Under the pieces are notes generated by a model. That model saw only the letters and a list, made by a program, of their open reading frames with translations, did not search any database and was not told the DNA's origin. This document shows positions 34,354 to 42,697 of a DNA stretch of 64,000 nucleotides, in pieces. How positions within the stretch are numbered: position 1 is the stretch's first letter; each line of letters begins with the position of its first letter. The position numbers were made by a program, and so were the translations under genes. This stretch comes from UBA168 sp011055275 (GTDB taxonomy: Archaea > Thermoproteota > Thermoprotei_A > Marsarchaeales > UBA168): NCBI GenBank assembly GCA_046635845.1, contig JAQQXN010000001.1; one strand, given 5' to 3'.

Positions 34354-34763
34354 TCTCGTTGCTTTATGCCTACACCGATGGGGCATCTAGGGGAAATCCA
34401 GGACCTGGAGCTGCAGCCTATCTCTTGGTTAAGGACGGAAAGGTGATCGAGAAGCGGGGCTTTTATCTTGGGTACTGCACGAATAACGAGGCAGAGTACA
34501 CGGCCGTGCTGAGGGCTTTAGAAGCCGCGCGCAGGTTGGGCGAGAGCGAAGTGGTTGTTGTGTCGGATAGCAGGCTAGTAATATCTCAGCTGAATGGGCT
34601 CTGGGCGATCAGGAACCCGAGGATGGCGAAGCTCAACGAACAGGTCAAGTCACTTGTGTCCTCGTTTTCCTCGGTCACGTTTGAGAACGTCAGGAGGGAT
34701 GACCCCTTTGTGACAGCGGCGGACAGCATATGCAACGAGGTTCTGGATATGGAGCAAGCCTGA
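34350..34763 (+). CDS. rnhA: Ribonuclease HI
   Basis: 137 residues. It cuts the RNA strand of RNA-DNA hybrids during primer removal or R-loop clearance. YAYTDGASRGNPGPGAAAYL holds the first catalytic Asp (D10), NNEAEYTAVLRALEAARRLG the Glu, and VVVSDSRLVISQLNG the second Asp; D in FVTAADSICNEVLD completes the site. Short archaeal/ Sto-RNase HI type without the basic handle. GTG 34350 overlaps the stop of the glycosidase gene. The aldolase gene starts 23 bases after its stop. Confidence 0.92.
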   Translation: MISLLYAYTDGASRGNPGPGAAAYLLVKDGKVIEKRGFYLGYCTNNEAEYTAVLRALEAARRLGESEVVVVSDSRLVISQLNGLWAIRNPRMAKLNEQVKSLVSSFSSVTFENVRRDDPFVTAADSICNEVLDMEQA

Positions 34764-34786
34764 TTAGCCCCACCGCTTATGATTTT

Positions 34787-35362
34787 ATGCCATACGACGA
34801 AAGGGAGCTTGTTGCGAAGTGCATGGGCATGCTTTACCAGAGGGGACTTGTAACTGCTACGGGAGGAAATGTTAGCGCGAGGAACGACGACAGGAGTTTC
34901 TACGTGACCCCCACGTCACTGCTTAAAGGGGAAATAACGGCTGAAACCGTTTCTCTGGTAGACTTTGACGGCAACGTCCTGGAGGGGCTTCATAAGCCCT
35001 CGTCTGAATGGAGGATGCACGCCTCCATATATCGCGCCTTTCCGGACGTGAGCTACGTGGTTCACGCGCACCCTACCTACGCCCTTGCCTTGGTTCGCAG
35101 GGGTCTCAAGTTCTCTCCGATCACGGAAGAGGCGAGCATACTTTTACCGGAGGGAGTCAGCGTGGTGGGAAAGATGGTGCCCGGAACGTGGGATTTCGCG
35201 GAAGCGGTCGCCTCTTCCCTGAAGGGGCATAAAGCTGTGCTCATAGAAGACCATGGAGCAGTTACAGTAGGTAAGGACTGCGTGGAGGCCTTTGCTCGCA
35301 TGGACGTTCTGGAACAGAACTGCAAGATAGCGGTTCTCTGGCACCTGCTGCAAAAGCGATAA
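34787..35362 (+). CDS. Class II aldolase (fuculose/ribulose-phosphate aldolase family)
   Basis: 191-residue zinc aldolase or epimerase. TATGGNVSARNDDRSFYVTP is the phosphate-binding glycine loop, KPSSEWRMHASIYRAFPDVS supplies the catalytic Glu, and VVHAHPTYALAL (H-x-H) with EDHGAVTVGKD (third His) binds zinc. It may cleave L-fuculose-1-phosphate, ribulose-1-phosphate or methylthioribulose-1-phosphate. ATG 34787 gives the family-like start MPYDERELVAKCMGMLYQRG; the open frame continues upstream inside RNase HI without similarity. Probably the last gene of a glycosidase-RNase HI-aldolase transcript. Confidence 0.88.
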   Translation: MPYDERELVAKCMGMLYQRGLVTATGGNVSARNDDRSFYVTPTSLLKGEITAETVSLVDFDGNVLEGLHKPSSEWRMHASIYRAFPDVSYVVHAHPTYALALVRRGLKFSPITEEASILLPEGVSVVGKMVPGTWDFAEAVASSLKGHKAVLIEDHGAVTVGKDCVEAFARMDVLEQNCKIAVLWHLLQKR

Positions 35363-35428
35363 CAGCCCATGGATTTTTCCTCAAAGGCACCACACCAAAA
35401 GCCTTACAAACGTCGGCCGTAATACTTT

Positions 35429-36250
35429 ATGTATTATAAGCTCTTGAACCGGACGGGAGAAAAAATTCCCGAGATCGGCCTTGGAACGTGGGGAATTGGC
35501 GGGGCGACCTCGGCCGACCTCACGGCTGATGAGGCTTTTGTGGCTGCCATAAAGAATGCCATAGAGGCGGGGATGAAGCTTATAGACACCGCCGAGATGT
35601 ATGGAGCTGGGCACACCGAAGAGCTGGTCGGGAGGGCCATAAAAGGTTACAAGAGGGATGAGGTTTTCGTCATAAGTAAGGTGTGGCACAACCACCTTAG
35701 AAGGGATGACCTGCTGGATTCCGCAAGGAAGAGCGTCCAAAGGCTTGGTACCTACATGGACCTTTTCTTGGTTCACTGGCCAAACCCCTCCGTTCCGCTT
35801 CAGGAGACCATAAGAGCCATGGAAGAGGTCGCGGAACAAGGGCTTACGCGCTATATAGGGGTGAGTAATTTCTCGGCGGAGTTGCTGGACGAGGCTCGGT
35901 CTTCCACTTCGAAGTACGAGATAGTGGCCGATGAGGTGAAGTACAGCATAACCGATAGAGCTGCGGAGAAGGATGTCCTGCCCTATTGCGAGAAGAACAG
36001 CATAGCACTGATCGCCTATACCCCAATCGAGCATGGGAAGATAAGTGAGGGGCCCATAGGGGATGCCCTTCAGAAGGTGGCAAAGAAGTACTCAAAGACG
36101 CCCGTCCAAGTCGCGCTCAACTGGCTTACGTATCACGAGCCCGTTATCGCCATACCGAAGGCTTCCAAAAAGGAACACATAATCGAGGATGCCGGTGCGT
36201 CAGATTGGCGTCTTTCTTCTGAGGACTTTGAGTTCCTCACCAGGGCGTGA
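35429..36250 (+). CDS. Aldo/keto reductase (second of three)
   Basis: 273 residues, the compact AKR5/DkgA-like type. IPEIGLGTWGIGGATSADL, KLIDTAEMYGAGHTEELVGR (Asp, Tyr), VFVISKVWHNHLRRDD (Lys) and LFLVHWPNPSVPLQE (His) form the tetrad. VIAIPKASKKEHIIEDAGA is the cofactor loop. It reduces small carbonyls or sugars with NAD(P)H. CTTACAAAC at 35403-35411 is a TATA box for leaderless ATG 35429. Sequence differs clearly from the copies at 29 and 51 kb, so these are not recent duplicates. Confidence 0.9.
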   Translation: MYYKLLNRTGEKIPEIGLGTWGIGGATSADLTADEAFVAAIKNAIEAGMKLIDTAEMYGAGHTEELVGRAIKGYKRDEVFVISKVWHNHLRRDDLLDSARKSVQRLGTYMDLFLVHWPNPSVPLQETIRAMEEVAEQGLTRYIGVSNFSAELLDEARSSTSKYEIVADEVKYSITDRAAEKDVLPYCEKNSIALIAYTPIEHGKISEGPIGDALQKVAKKYSKTPVQVALNWLTYHEPVIAIPKASKKEHIIEDAGASDWRLSSEDFEFLTRA

Positions 36251-36296
36251 CGGATTTTTGCAAAACGCGTAAATCTGCCTTAGTTCATAGGGCATC

Positions 36297-38018
36297 TTGT
36301 TCGAGGCGTTCATGGTCATAGCGATCCTCGTGGCCGCCATAATACTGATGGCGGCGAAGGTAAGGTATGACGTGGTTGGTCTCGGAGTTATGGCCGCGCT
36401 GGTTATACTTGGCGTGATAACGCCCGCACAGGCCTTTAGCGGCTTTTCCAGTTCAGCCGTCATAGTTATAGCGGCGGCCTTCGTGATGGGAAACGCTCTC
36501 ATACAGTCGGGGGCGCTTTCAAGGTTTGAGGACGTTCTCTCGGAGCTCGGGAGCCCCTTCGTGGCGATGGTTGTCATCATCCTGATGACCACGCTCGTTT
36601 CCGCTTTCGTGAGCGACGTGGCGACGGTTGCAATAATGATGCCCCTTTCAGTGAGGATTTCGAAGAGGTTTGGTGTGTCGCCCTCTAAGTTTCTCATGCC
36701 TCTCGCCTTTGCCGCCATACTGGCGGGGAGGCTTACCATCATAGGATCCTCCGTTAACCTAGTGATTTTGCAGTTCGTTTACCAGCAGACCGGTCACTAC
36801 CTATCGTTCTTCTCCATAACCCCTCTGGGCATAGTGGTGGTTTCCGCCGGCCTGGCCTTTCTAGCGATATCGTGGTTTTTCCTTCCGTCGAAGGCCTTGC
36901 CCGGGGCCGTGGAAGCTGAGGGCTACCTCACGGAGCTCAGGGTAACCTCCGACTTTCCCTACCTTCATCGCAGTTTAATGGAAGTGGAAAAGAGCTTGCC
37001 TGGAAGGATACTGGGAACTTACAAGGGAGGGCGGCTCAAGCGCGGCTTCATGGCCCTTTGGGAAAGCGTGGACGTTGATGACGTCCTCATAGTTAGGGCA
37101 ACGCCAGAGGAAATATCATCTTTGATGAGGACGTCGGGAATCGAGCTCGTTCCAAAGGGCGGCCAAGTTGAGGCTGGTGTGATGCAGGAGGCGGTCGTGA
37201 TGCCTTCTTCTCCCCTCGCTGGGCATACCGCCGAGTCGCTTGACTTCAAGAGCGTTTACGGCATAACCATATTGGGAATAGCCAGAAGCGGCCTGCCCAT
37301 ATGCGAGAGGCTGTCAAAGGTCGTGGTCAAGCCCGGAGACATCTTGCTCATTCAGGGGCAAATAAACAGGCCTCTCTCGGAGGTGGGCCTAATGCCCACG
37401 GCAGGAGGAAACATAAGCCTCATGGGCAGGAGAGACGTTGCCATGGTGCTCGTTGGCTTCTTAACGGCCATAGCGCTTGCGGCCTTCACTTCAGTGCCCA
37501 TAGGCGTGGACTTCGTGGTGGGCTTGCTCATAATGATCGCATCGGGGGCAGTGCCCATAAGGACGGCTTACGGATCTGTTGAGTGGCCGGTCATAGTGAT
37601 GATTGGGTCGTTCTTCTCTTTGGCCCAGGCCATGCAGGCAAGCGGCGCGTCAACGCTTATCTCCAGCGTGCTCTTCATGGGACCTTTGAGGCAGCCCATA
37701 ATAGCGCTGCTTGCGCTTTACCTGATAAGCATGCTTCTTGCCAACGGCGTGAACTACGTGGCGGCTGCCATGGTCATGGCACCCATAGCCATAAACCTCT
37801 CTGCGGCTATTGGGGCATCTCCGGTTCCCTTTCTAATAGACGTTATGATGGCCACTACCACGGTGTTCTTAACGCCCATAAGTCACGGTGCCAACTTGAT
37901 GGTTCTGGAGCCAGGAGCTTATGACTTCAAGGACTTCTTCAGGATAGGGTTACCCCTTGCGCTCCTGCTCATGGTCGTAACGGTACTTGCTCTCCCCCTT
38001 TTCTTCCCCCTCAGTTAA
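36297..38018 (+). CDS. SLC13/DASS-family anion transporter with TrkA-C domains
   Basis: 573-residue membrane protein for dicarboxylate, sulfate or similar anions driven by Na+ or H+. Two bundles of five to six helices flank a soluble part (about residues 200-385) with two RCK-C/TrkA-C-like domains (LVPKGGQVEAGVMQEAVVMP; SLDFKSVYGITILGIARSGL; VVVKPGDILLIQGQ). SAFVSDVATVAIMMPLSVRI and AGRLTIIGSSVNL carry the S-N-T like motif of the first half; LANGVNYVAAAMVMAPIAIN and SHGANLMVLEPGAY those of the second. TTG 36297 is the start. Its last four bases overlap the convergent PEP carboxylase gene. Confidence 0.88.
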   Translation: MFEAFMVIAILVAAIILMAAKVRYDVVGLGVMAALVILGVITPAQAFSGFSSSAVIVIAAAFVMGNALIQSGALSRFEDVLSELGSPFVAMVVIILMTTLVSAFVSDVATVAIMMPLSVRISKRFGVSPSKFLMPLAFAAILAGRLTIIGSSVNLVILQFVYQQTGHYLSFFSITPLGIVVVSAGLAFLAISWFFLPSKALPGAVEAEGYLTELRVTSDFPYLHRSLMEVEKSLPGRILGTYKGGRLKRGFMALWESVDVDDVLIVRATPEEISSLMRTSGIELVPKGGQVEAGVMQEAVVMPSSPLAGHTAESLDFKSVYGITILGIARSGLPICERLSKVVVKPGDILLIQGQINRPLSEVGLMPTAGGNISLMGRRDVAMVLVGFLTAIALAAFTSVPIGVDFVVGLLIMIASGAVPIRTAYGSVEWPVIVMIGSFFSLAQAMQASGASTLISSVLFMGPLRQPIIALLALYLISMLLANGVNYVAAAMVMAPIAINLSAAIGASPVPFLIDVMMATTTVFLTPISHGANLMVLEPGAYDFKDFFRIGLPLALLLMVVTVLALPLFFPLS

Positions 38019-39547
38019 CCGAGCGAGCGCCTTATCACGGCCGCCTCCATTACGTGACTTGCTGCCTCGTCACTTCTTCCCTGGTTTAGGCTCATGAGGC
38101 TCATGAAAGAGAAGAGCCCGTGCTTCATTCCCGCGTAGTCCCTGGGGCCTAGGTCTATGCCCATTTGCTCTGCTTGCCTCACGTCTGCTTCGAGGTAGTC
38201 CTTAATGGAGCTACCGATCTTTACGCCGCGTATTCCATCTTCTTTTACGACGTTAAAAGAATCCCAGGAGAAGAAGTTGGCAGCGGCCTTAAGCTCCTCA
38301 TCCATGGACTTGAAGTTTGCCCTTACGACCTCTAGCTCGCTGCCGCTGAGTTTTGAAAGGGCCGATAGGCCCAACAATTCCGGAGGAAAGCCTATGGTGT
38401 AAAAAGCGGCTGTAAACACTATGGCCCTTGGTAGCGTCGCCCGCCCGCTCTTCCTGCCATATCCGAAGATGCCCCTGTGCGATCTTCTGGCCCTCCTTGA
38501 GGGCATCAGGGCTGCGAGGGCGTTCACGAGGCCCGAGAGGCCCGAGATCTCCTTGACGTAGTGAGCCGTAAGCCTATCCGCTATGTCGATTACCTGTTGC
38601 TCATTATCCATAAGGGTGGCCTCGCCCACCGAGAAAGCGTTTATATCGCTTATTGCCTGCCTTACCGCTGCCTCGTCGTAGTCGTATTTGAAGGCCGATT
38701 GGATTGTAAACGTGTTCACGCCGGCGTACTCTTGGAGCACGTTCTTGTAGGTAAGCGGGCTCATGTGCCCTCTAAAGGGCAGCGACCCAACTCCCAACAT
38801 GGGATAGATCGGCTTTCCCGTCCTCTTCTCGAGCTTCTTGAGAGACGATAGGGCAACCTTGCTGTAAAGGACCGCCGATATCATGCCGTGGCTCATGGCG
38901 GGATCCGATCTACCTATGAACGCCCTTGCGTACGAAACCCGTGAATGTTCCAGATACGACTGCATTATGCTGCCGGCGTTTGTCAGCCCCACCCTATCCT
39001 CAAAGAGCGGAATTACGCTTACGATCTTTGGATTCACCTCGCCTAACCACTCCTTAACGGTCAAGTCTCCCTTTATCTTTATGTCTTCCCTTCCCGCAAC
39101 GGCCTCCTTGTAGTAGTTGAACGTGGCTATGAGGTCGTCGGCGCTCTGCGTGAAGGGCATTATGGCCTCAAATATCGGGGGATGCGCCTCTTTCCCGTAA
39201 AATTCGGACGAGACGTCGTAGGACATGGGGATGTGATCGAGCGTCTCCATGAGGACCTTTCTCTCCGCTTTTTCCAGCCTGGGATTGGGAAGCCTGTACG
39301 TTAAAAAGACGTCCACTCCGATCACGCGCTTTTTGAAGTAGGTAGGGTACTTTGAAAGCAGCTTCCTTACAACGTGAGCGTCCACATCCTTTCCCTCGGC
39401 GTCCCACATGACCTCCTGGCATCCGTACCTCTTGTAGGCCAGGTATGCCTCGTGGACTTCTTCTTCTCCCTCTAAGACGTCTCCCGTAGCCCAACTCGGC
39501 GTCCTGGCGTTGTCGGGGTGCTGAGTTGACATCGTGCGAGGTATCAT
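38015..39547 (-). CDS. ppcA: Phosphoenolpyruvate carboxylase, archaeal type
   Basis: 510 residues. It carboxylates PEP with bicarbonate to oxaloacetate, replenishing the citric-acid cycle. The start IPRTMSTQHPDNARTPSW is the hallmark of the short archaeal-type enzyme (about half the length of bacterial PEPC). Further signs are EVMWDAEGKDVDAHVVRKLL, VFLTYRLPNPRLEK, MLGVGSLPFRGHMSP, and MPSRRARRSHRGIFGYGR with the conserved catalytic basic residues. Ends LSLNQGRSDEAASHVMEAAV. GGATAAAAGC (39566-39575) is the TATA box 24 bases before ATG 39547. Convergent with the SLC13 carrier. Confidence 0.95.
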   Translation of the reverse strand: MIPRTMSTQHPDNARTPSWATGDVLEGEEEVHEAYLAYKRYGCQEVMWDAEGKDVDAHVVRKLLSKYPTYFKKRVIGVDVFLTYRLPNPRLEKAERKVLMETLDHIPMSYDVSSEFYGKEAHPPIFEAIMPFTQSADDLIATFNYYKEAVAGREDIKIKGDLTVKEWLGEVNPKIVSVIPLFEDRVGLTNAGSIMQSYLEHSRVSYARAFIGRSDPAMSHGMISAVLYSKVALSSLKKLEKRTGKPIYPMLGVGSLPFRGHMSPLTYKNVLQEYAGVNTFTIQSAFKYDYDEAAVRQAISDINAFSVGEATLMDNEQQVIDIADRLTAHYVKEISGLSGLVNALAALMPSRRARRSHRGIFGYGRKSGRATLPRAIVFTAAFYTIGFPPELLGLSALSKLSGSELEVVRANFKSMDEELKAAANFFSWDSFNVVKEDGIRGVKIGSSIKDYLEADVRQAEQMGIDLGPRDYAGMKHGLFSFMSLMSLNQGRSDEAASHVMEAAVIRRSLG

Positions 39548-39674
39548 GACTAGTGATCGTAGGTTGGATAAAAGCTAGGCCCCGGCACGAGCTAACCCTT
39601 TTAGGCGCTGTCCAAATCAACGTAAATGCCTTTTGTCGTGCGCCGCTTGCTTGCCGAAGCGGCTGAGGGATCTG

Positions 39675-39682
39675 CTTTTAAG
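39675..39682 (+). promoter_or_regulatory. TATA box of the MFS gene
   Basis: CTTTTAAG centred 28 bases before ATG 39706, the spacing expected for a leaderless archaeal transcript. Confidence 0.6.
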
Positions 39683-39705
39683 GGACTTCACGCCGTGTCC
39701 CTTGC

Positions 39706-40938
39706 ATGCGCCCAGCGCAGGTGATGCGCATGGCAAGGAGGCTTTACTTCTCCCATAACTCATGGGTTCTCGCCATAAGTTCCGCGGTCTGGAGCATAGG
39801 CGGCAGCATGGTAAACCCGTTTCAGTCGCTTTTCTACTACGCGCTGGGCTCGCCGGCGCTCTACATCGGCGTGCTTGCGGCGGTTAGCTCGGCCACCACA
39901 GCAATATCCTACGTTATAGGAGGTGCCATAGCGGACTCTTACGGAAGGAAGAAGGTGATAACGATTTTCAGCATCATCGCCGCAACCTCGTCGTTCATCT
40001 ACGTGTTCGTGTTTTCATGGCCGCTCCTCTTCATTCCCATAATCGTTGGGGCGTTATCAGGCGTTTACTCTCCGGCCTTCAACGCCACCATAAACGACTC
40101 GGTGCCGCCAGAGATGAGGCCTCTCGCGTTTGCTTCATTTACGCTGATAACCACTTTGCCTTCGGTTTTCATGCCATACGTTGGTGGGTTAATGGTGCAG
40201 AGGTTCGGAACGCTTATGGGCCTGAAGGTAGGCTTCTTTTGCTCTGGAGCGTTGGGCTTGGCGGCCACGCTCTGGAGGGCCAAGAACCTCGAAGAGACGC
40301 ACTCCGGGAAGCCTACTCATGGAGTGGGTATCATCTCATCATTTAAGCAGACGGTCTCCGCTTACAGGACGGCCCCCGTTGCCGCCAAGAGGCTTCTGCT
40401 CTACTCGCTGCTTGCCAGCATGGCCACGGGCCTTTCCACCGTTTACGTTTCCATATACGTCGTGAACTCCTTGAACATACCTCCCGCGTATTACGGTGTG
40501 CTCGTGGGTCTGAGCTCGCTGGTAACCATAGTCCTCGTCCTTCCGGCAGCAGGGATCGTGAGGAGGCTGGGTCTCAGGCGGGCCGCGGTGCTTTCAGCCC
40601 TTTTTTCCCCCATAAGCATGTTGACTTTTGTGTCCGCCGCTGGAATGATGGATTTGCTCGCGTGGAGCGTGACCGGAGGTATAAGCGGTGCCCTGCTATC
40701 TCCGTCAATACAGACACTGCAGGGAAACCTGACCAGAAAAGAGCAAAGGGGTAGGTGGATGGGCATGTTTGCGCTGGTTCCTCTCATGGGAACGGTTCCT
40801 TTCCAATTGCTGTCAGGCCTTCTATATACGGTTTCTCCGCTTGTCACCTTCGCCGCTTCAATACCCTTCTACGTGGCGGCTGTTTACGTTCTGTCGAAGG
40901 TGAACCCAGAAGTAACGGATGGACCAAGCGGGATTTGA
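39706..40938 (+). CDS. MFS transporter
   Basis: 410-residue major facilitator with twelve helices. GGAIADSYGRKKVITIFSII is a clean motif A after helix two; SGVYSPAFNATINDSVPPEM follows in helix four/loop; the second half has PAAGIVRRLGLRRAAVLSAL and LTRKEQRGRWMGMFALVPLM. Resembles drug/metabolite exporters. The stop codon (40936-40938) lies inside the 3' part of the convergent tRNA-Ala gene, so the last six codons are antisense to the tRNA acceptor and T arm. Start ATG 39706 is supported by its TATA box. Confidence 0.9.
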   Translation: MRPAQVMRMARRLYFSHNSWVLAISSAVWSIGGSMVNPFQSLFYYALGSPALYIGVLAAVSSATTAISYVIGGAIADSYGRKKVITIFSIIAATSSFIYVFVFSWPLLFIPIIVGALSGVYSPAFNATINDSVPPEMRPLAFASFTLITTLPSVFMPYVGGLMVQRFGTLMGLKVGFFCSGALGLAATLWRAKNLEETHSGKPTHGVGIISSFKQTVSAYRTAPVAAKRLLLYSLLASMATGLSTVYVSIYVVNSLNIPPAYYGVLVGLSSLVTIVLVLPAAGIVRRLGLRRAAVLSALFSPISMLTFVSAAGMMDLLAWSVTGGISGALLSPSIQTLQGNLTRKEQRGRWMGMFALVPLMGTVPFQLLSGLLYTVSPLVTFAASIPFYVAAVYVLSKVNPEVTDGPSGI

Positions 40939-40992
40939 ACCCGCGACCTCTCGGATGCAAACCGAGCGCTCTTCCAGCTGAGCTATTGGCCC
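40920..40992 (-). tRNA. tRNA-Ala(UGC)
   Basis: 73-nt tRNA on the minus strand. GGGCCAA pairs with TTGGTCC (one G-U), discriminator A. The anticodon stem-loop is CTCGG-TTTGCAT-CCGAG, anticodon UGC; the T arm is CGGGTTCAAATCCCG. CCA is not encoded and no intron is seen. Its 3' end overlaps the MFS coding end by 19 bases. Confidence 0.95.
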
Positions 40993-41050
40993 AGCTACAC
41001 CGCAATTATTATCGCTGCGGCGCGTTTAAAAGCGCTTCCCTTGTACATAC

Positions 41051-41677
41051 GTGGTAGGATTGGAGCTCAAGGACTTCTTGAAGCGCGAGCGCACCGTTCT
41101 CGTTGTGTGGGACGTTCAGAAGGGACTGGTGCAAAGGATATTTAACAGGGAGGAGTTTATGGCAAACCTCTCTACCGTTATTGAGGGTGTTCGGAAGGCC
41201 GGAATTCCCGTGATATTCACGAGAATAACGCCGCTTCCTCAAAAATACGAGTCCAAGGCCAGGCTGGCCTTTTCTGGCGGAAGGGGAGGGTTTAGCCCTT
41301 CAGATCTAGAGCTCGCTGTTGAGGTGAAAGAGGGCGATTACGTCCTGAACAAGAACTTTGCCAGCCTCTTTGTTGGAACGCCCGTGGAGGAAATGCTGAG
41401 GAACGCCGGGATCGAGACGGTACTCTTAACGGGTATCTCAACGGACGTTGGGATAATAGCGAGCGCCTGGGACGCCCTTAATCGCGGATTCTTCCCTATC
41501 GTGCTTTCTGATGCCGTCTCTTCGCCGGACAAAAAGGCACATAACGAGGCACTTGACGTGATGTCAAAGCACATGGCAGTGTCGACCTCAAGAGAGGTGC
41601 TGACCGCGCTGGAAGCGGTACGAAATGCTTATACATCTATAACAGCGTTATATCGAGAAAAATGGAGATCCAGATGA
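41051..41677 (+). CDS. Isochorismatase-like hydrolase fold protein, catalytic Cys absent
   Basis: 208 residues of the cysteine-hydrolase (isochorismatase/nicotinamidase) fold. TVLVVWDVQKGLVQRIFNRE carries the conserved Asp; VLNKNFASLFVGTPVEEMLR contains the conserved Lys region; the nucleophile segment reads TVLLTGISTDVGIIASAWDA, where catalytic members have T-x-x-C-V. Here Gly replaces Cys, as happens in some relatives. It may be inactive or use another chemistry. Start GTG 41051. The stop overlaps the E1alpha start by 16 bases, so it may be the first gene of the dehydrogenase transcript. Confidence 0.8.
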   Translation: MVGLELKDFLKRERTVLVVWDVQKGLVQRIFNREEFMANLSTVIEGVRKAGIPVIFTRITPLPQKYESKARLAFSGGRGGFSPSDLELAVEVKEGDYVLNKNFASLFVGTPVEEMLRNAGIETVLLTGISTDVGIIASAWDALNRGFFPIVLSDAVSSPDKKAHNEALDVMSKHMAVSTSREVLTALEAVRNAYTSITALYREKWRSR

Positions 41678-42693
41678 AGAAAGAAGATGGGTACGATCCG
41701 ATTAACGTGCCTACCATAAGGCCTGACGAGTACGATAGCTTTGGGCTTACCCGCCAGAGGGTGTTCGGCATATATAGGAAGATGGTTCTCATAAGGACTT
41801 TTGAGAAGGAAGCGGAAGATCTTTACGTGAGCAGGGGCGTTTTGGGAGGTCTCTCCCACCTCTACCTCGGTGAGGAGGCCATAGCCCCGGCCGTCGTTGA
41901 GGTAATGAAGAAGGGAGACATGGTCCTTGGCACATATAGGGGCCATGGGCACGCCTTGGCCTTGGGCGTGGAGCCAAAAAAGGTGATGGCCGAGCTTTAC
42001 GGTAAGGAAGGAGGCGTCGCGAAAGGGCTTGCTGGTTCCATGCACGTCATAATGGATCCAGACAAAGGCGCGCTTTACTCGACTGCCATAGTGGGAAGCC
42101 ACATACCGATTTCGGTGGGAGTGGCGTACGCCATGAAGTACAATGGAACCGATAACATGACCATAACGTTTTTCGGAGACGGTACGACCAACATAGGAGC
42201 ATTCTTCGAGGGCCTTAACATGGCCGGCTACCTGAAGGTGCCCGTCCTGTTCGTCGTTGAGAATAACCTGTACGCGGAGTACACGAGAACCTCAAAGGTC
42301 ATGTCAGGCGGAAGCATTGAGAAGAGAGCGGAATCGCTCGGCATACCCACTTTGGTAGCCGATGGAAACGATCCGTTCTCCGTTTACAGGGCGGTCAAGA
42401 CCGCGGAGGCCGACGTGAGGTCTGGAAAGCCAATGCTGATAGAGGCGGTCACGTACAGGATGAAGGGGCATAACCCCTATGATGAGGCGTCCTACAGGCC
42501 CAGCGATGAGGTTAAGGCATGGCTTTCCAGAGATCCCATTGATATGATGAAGAGGAGGTTACTTGACGAGGGCTACGAGGAGGACGAACTAGCTCAAGTC
42601 GAGGAATGGGCCAAGAAAGAGGTGGAAAGCGCGGAGAAGTACGCCGAGTCGGATGGCGTGCTTTCGTTCTCCGCGCTTTACGACTTGGTTTGA
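41662..42693 (+). CDS. 2-oxoacid dehydrogenase E1 component, alpha subunit
   Basis: 343 residues. With E1beta it decarboxylates pyruvate, acetoin or a branched-chain 2-oxoacid using thiamine diphosphate. Motifs: FGIYRKMVLIRTFEKEAEDL, GLSHLYLGEEAIAPAVVEVM, GTYRGHGHALALGVEPKKVM, and ITFFGDGTTNIGAFFEGLNM followed by VLFVVENNLYAEYT, the GDG-x25-N ThDP/Mg site. YRMKGHNPYDEASYRPSDEV near the end is typical of E1alpha. Starts ATG 41662 inside the end of the upstream gene. E1beta begins five bases after its stop with GAGGTG directly before the ATG. Confidence 0.92.
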   Translation: MEIQMKKEDGYDPINVPTIRPDEYDSFGLTRQRVFGIYRKMVLIRTFEKEAEDLYVSRGVLGGLSHLYLGEEAIAPAVVEVMKKGDMVLGTYRGHGHALALGVEPKKVMAELYGKEGGVAKGLAGSMHVIMDPDKGALYSTAIVGSHIPISVGVAYAMKYNGTDNMTITFFGDGTTNIGAFFEGLNMAGYLKVPVLFVVENNLYAEYTRTSKVMSGGSIEKRAESLGIPTLVADGNDPFSVYRAVKTAEADVRSGKPMLIEAVTYRMKGHNPYDEASYRPSDEVKAWLSRDPIDMMKRRLLDEGYEEDELAQVEEWAKKEVESAEKYAESDGVLSFSALYDLV

Positions 42694-42697
42694 GGTG

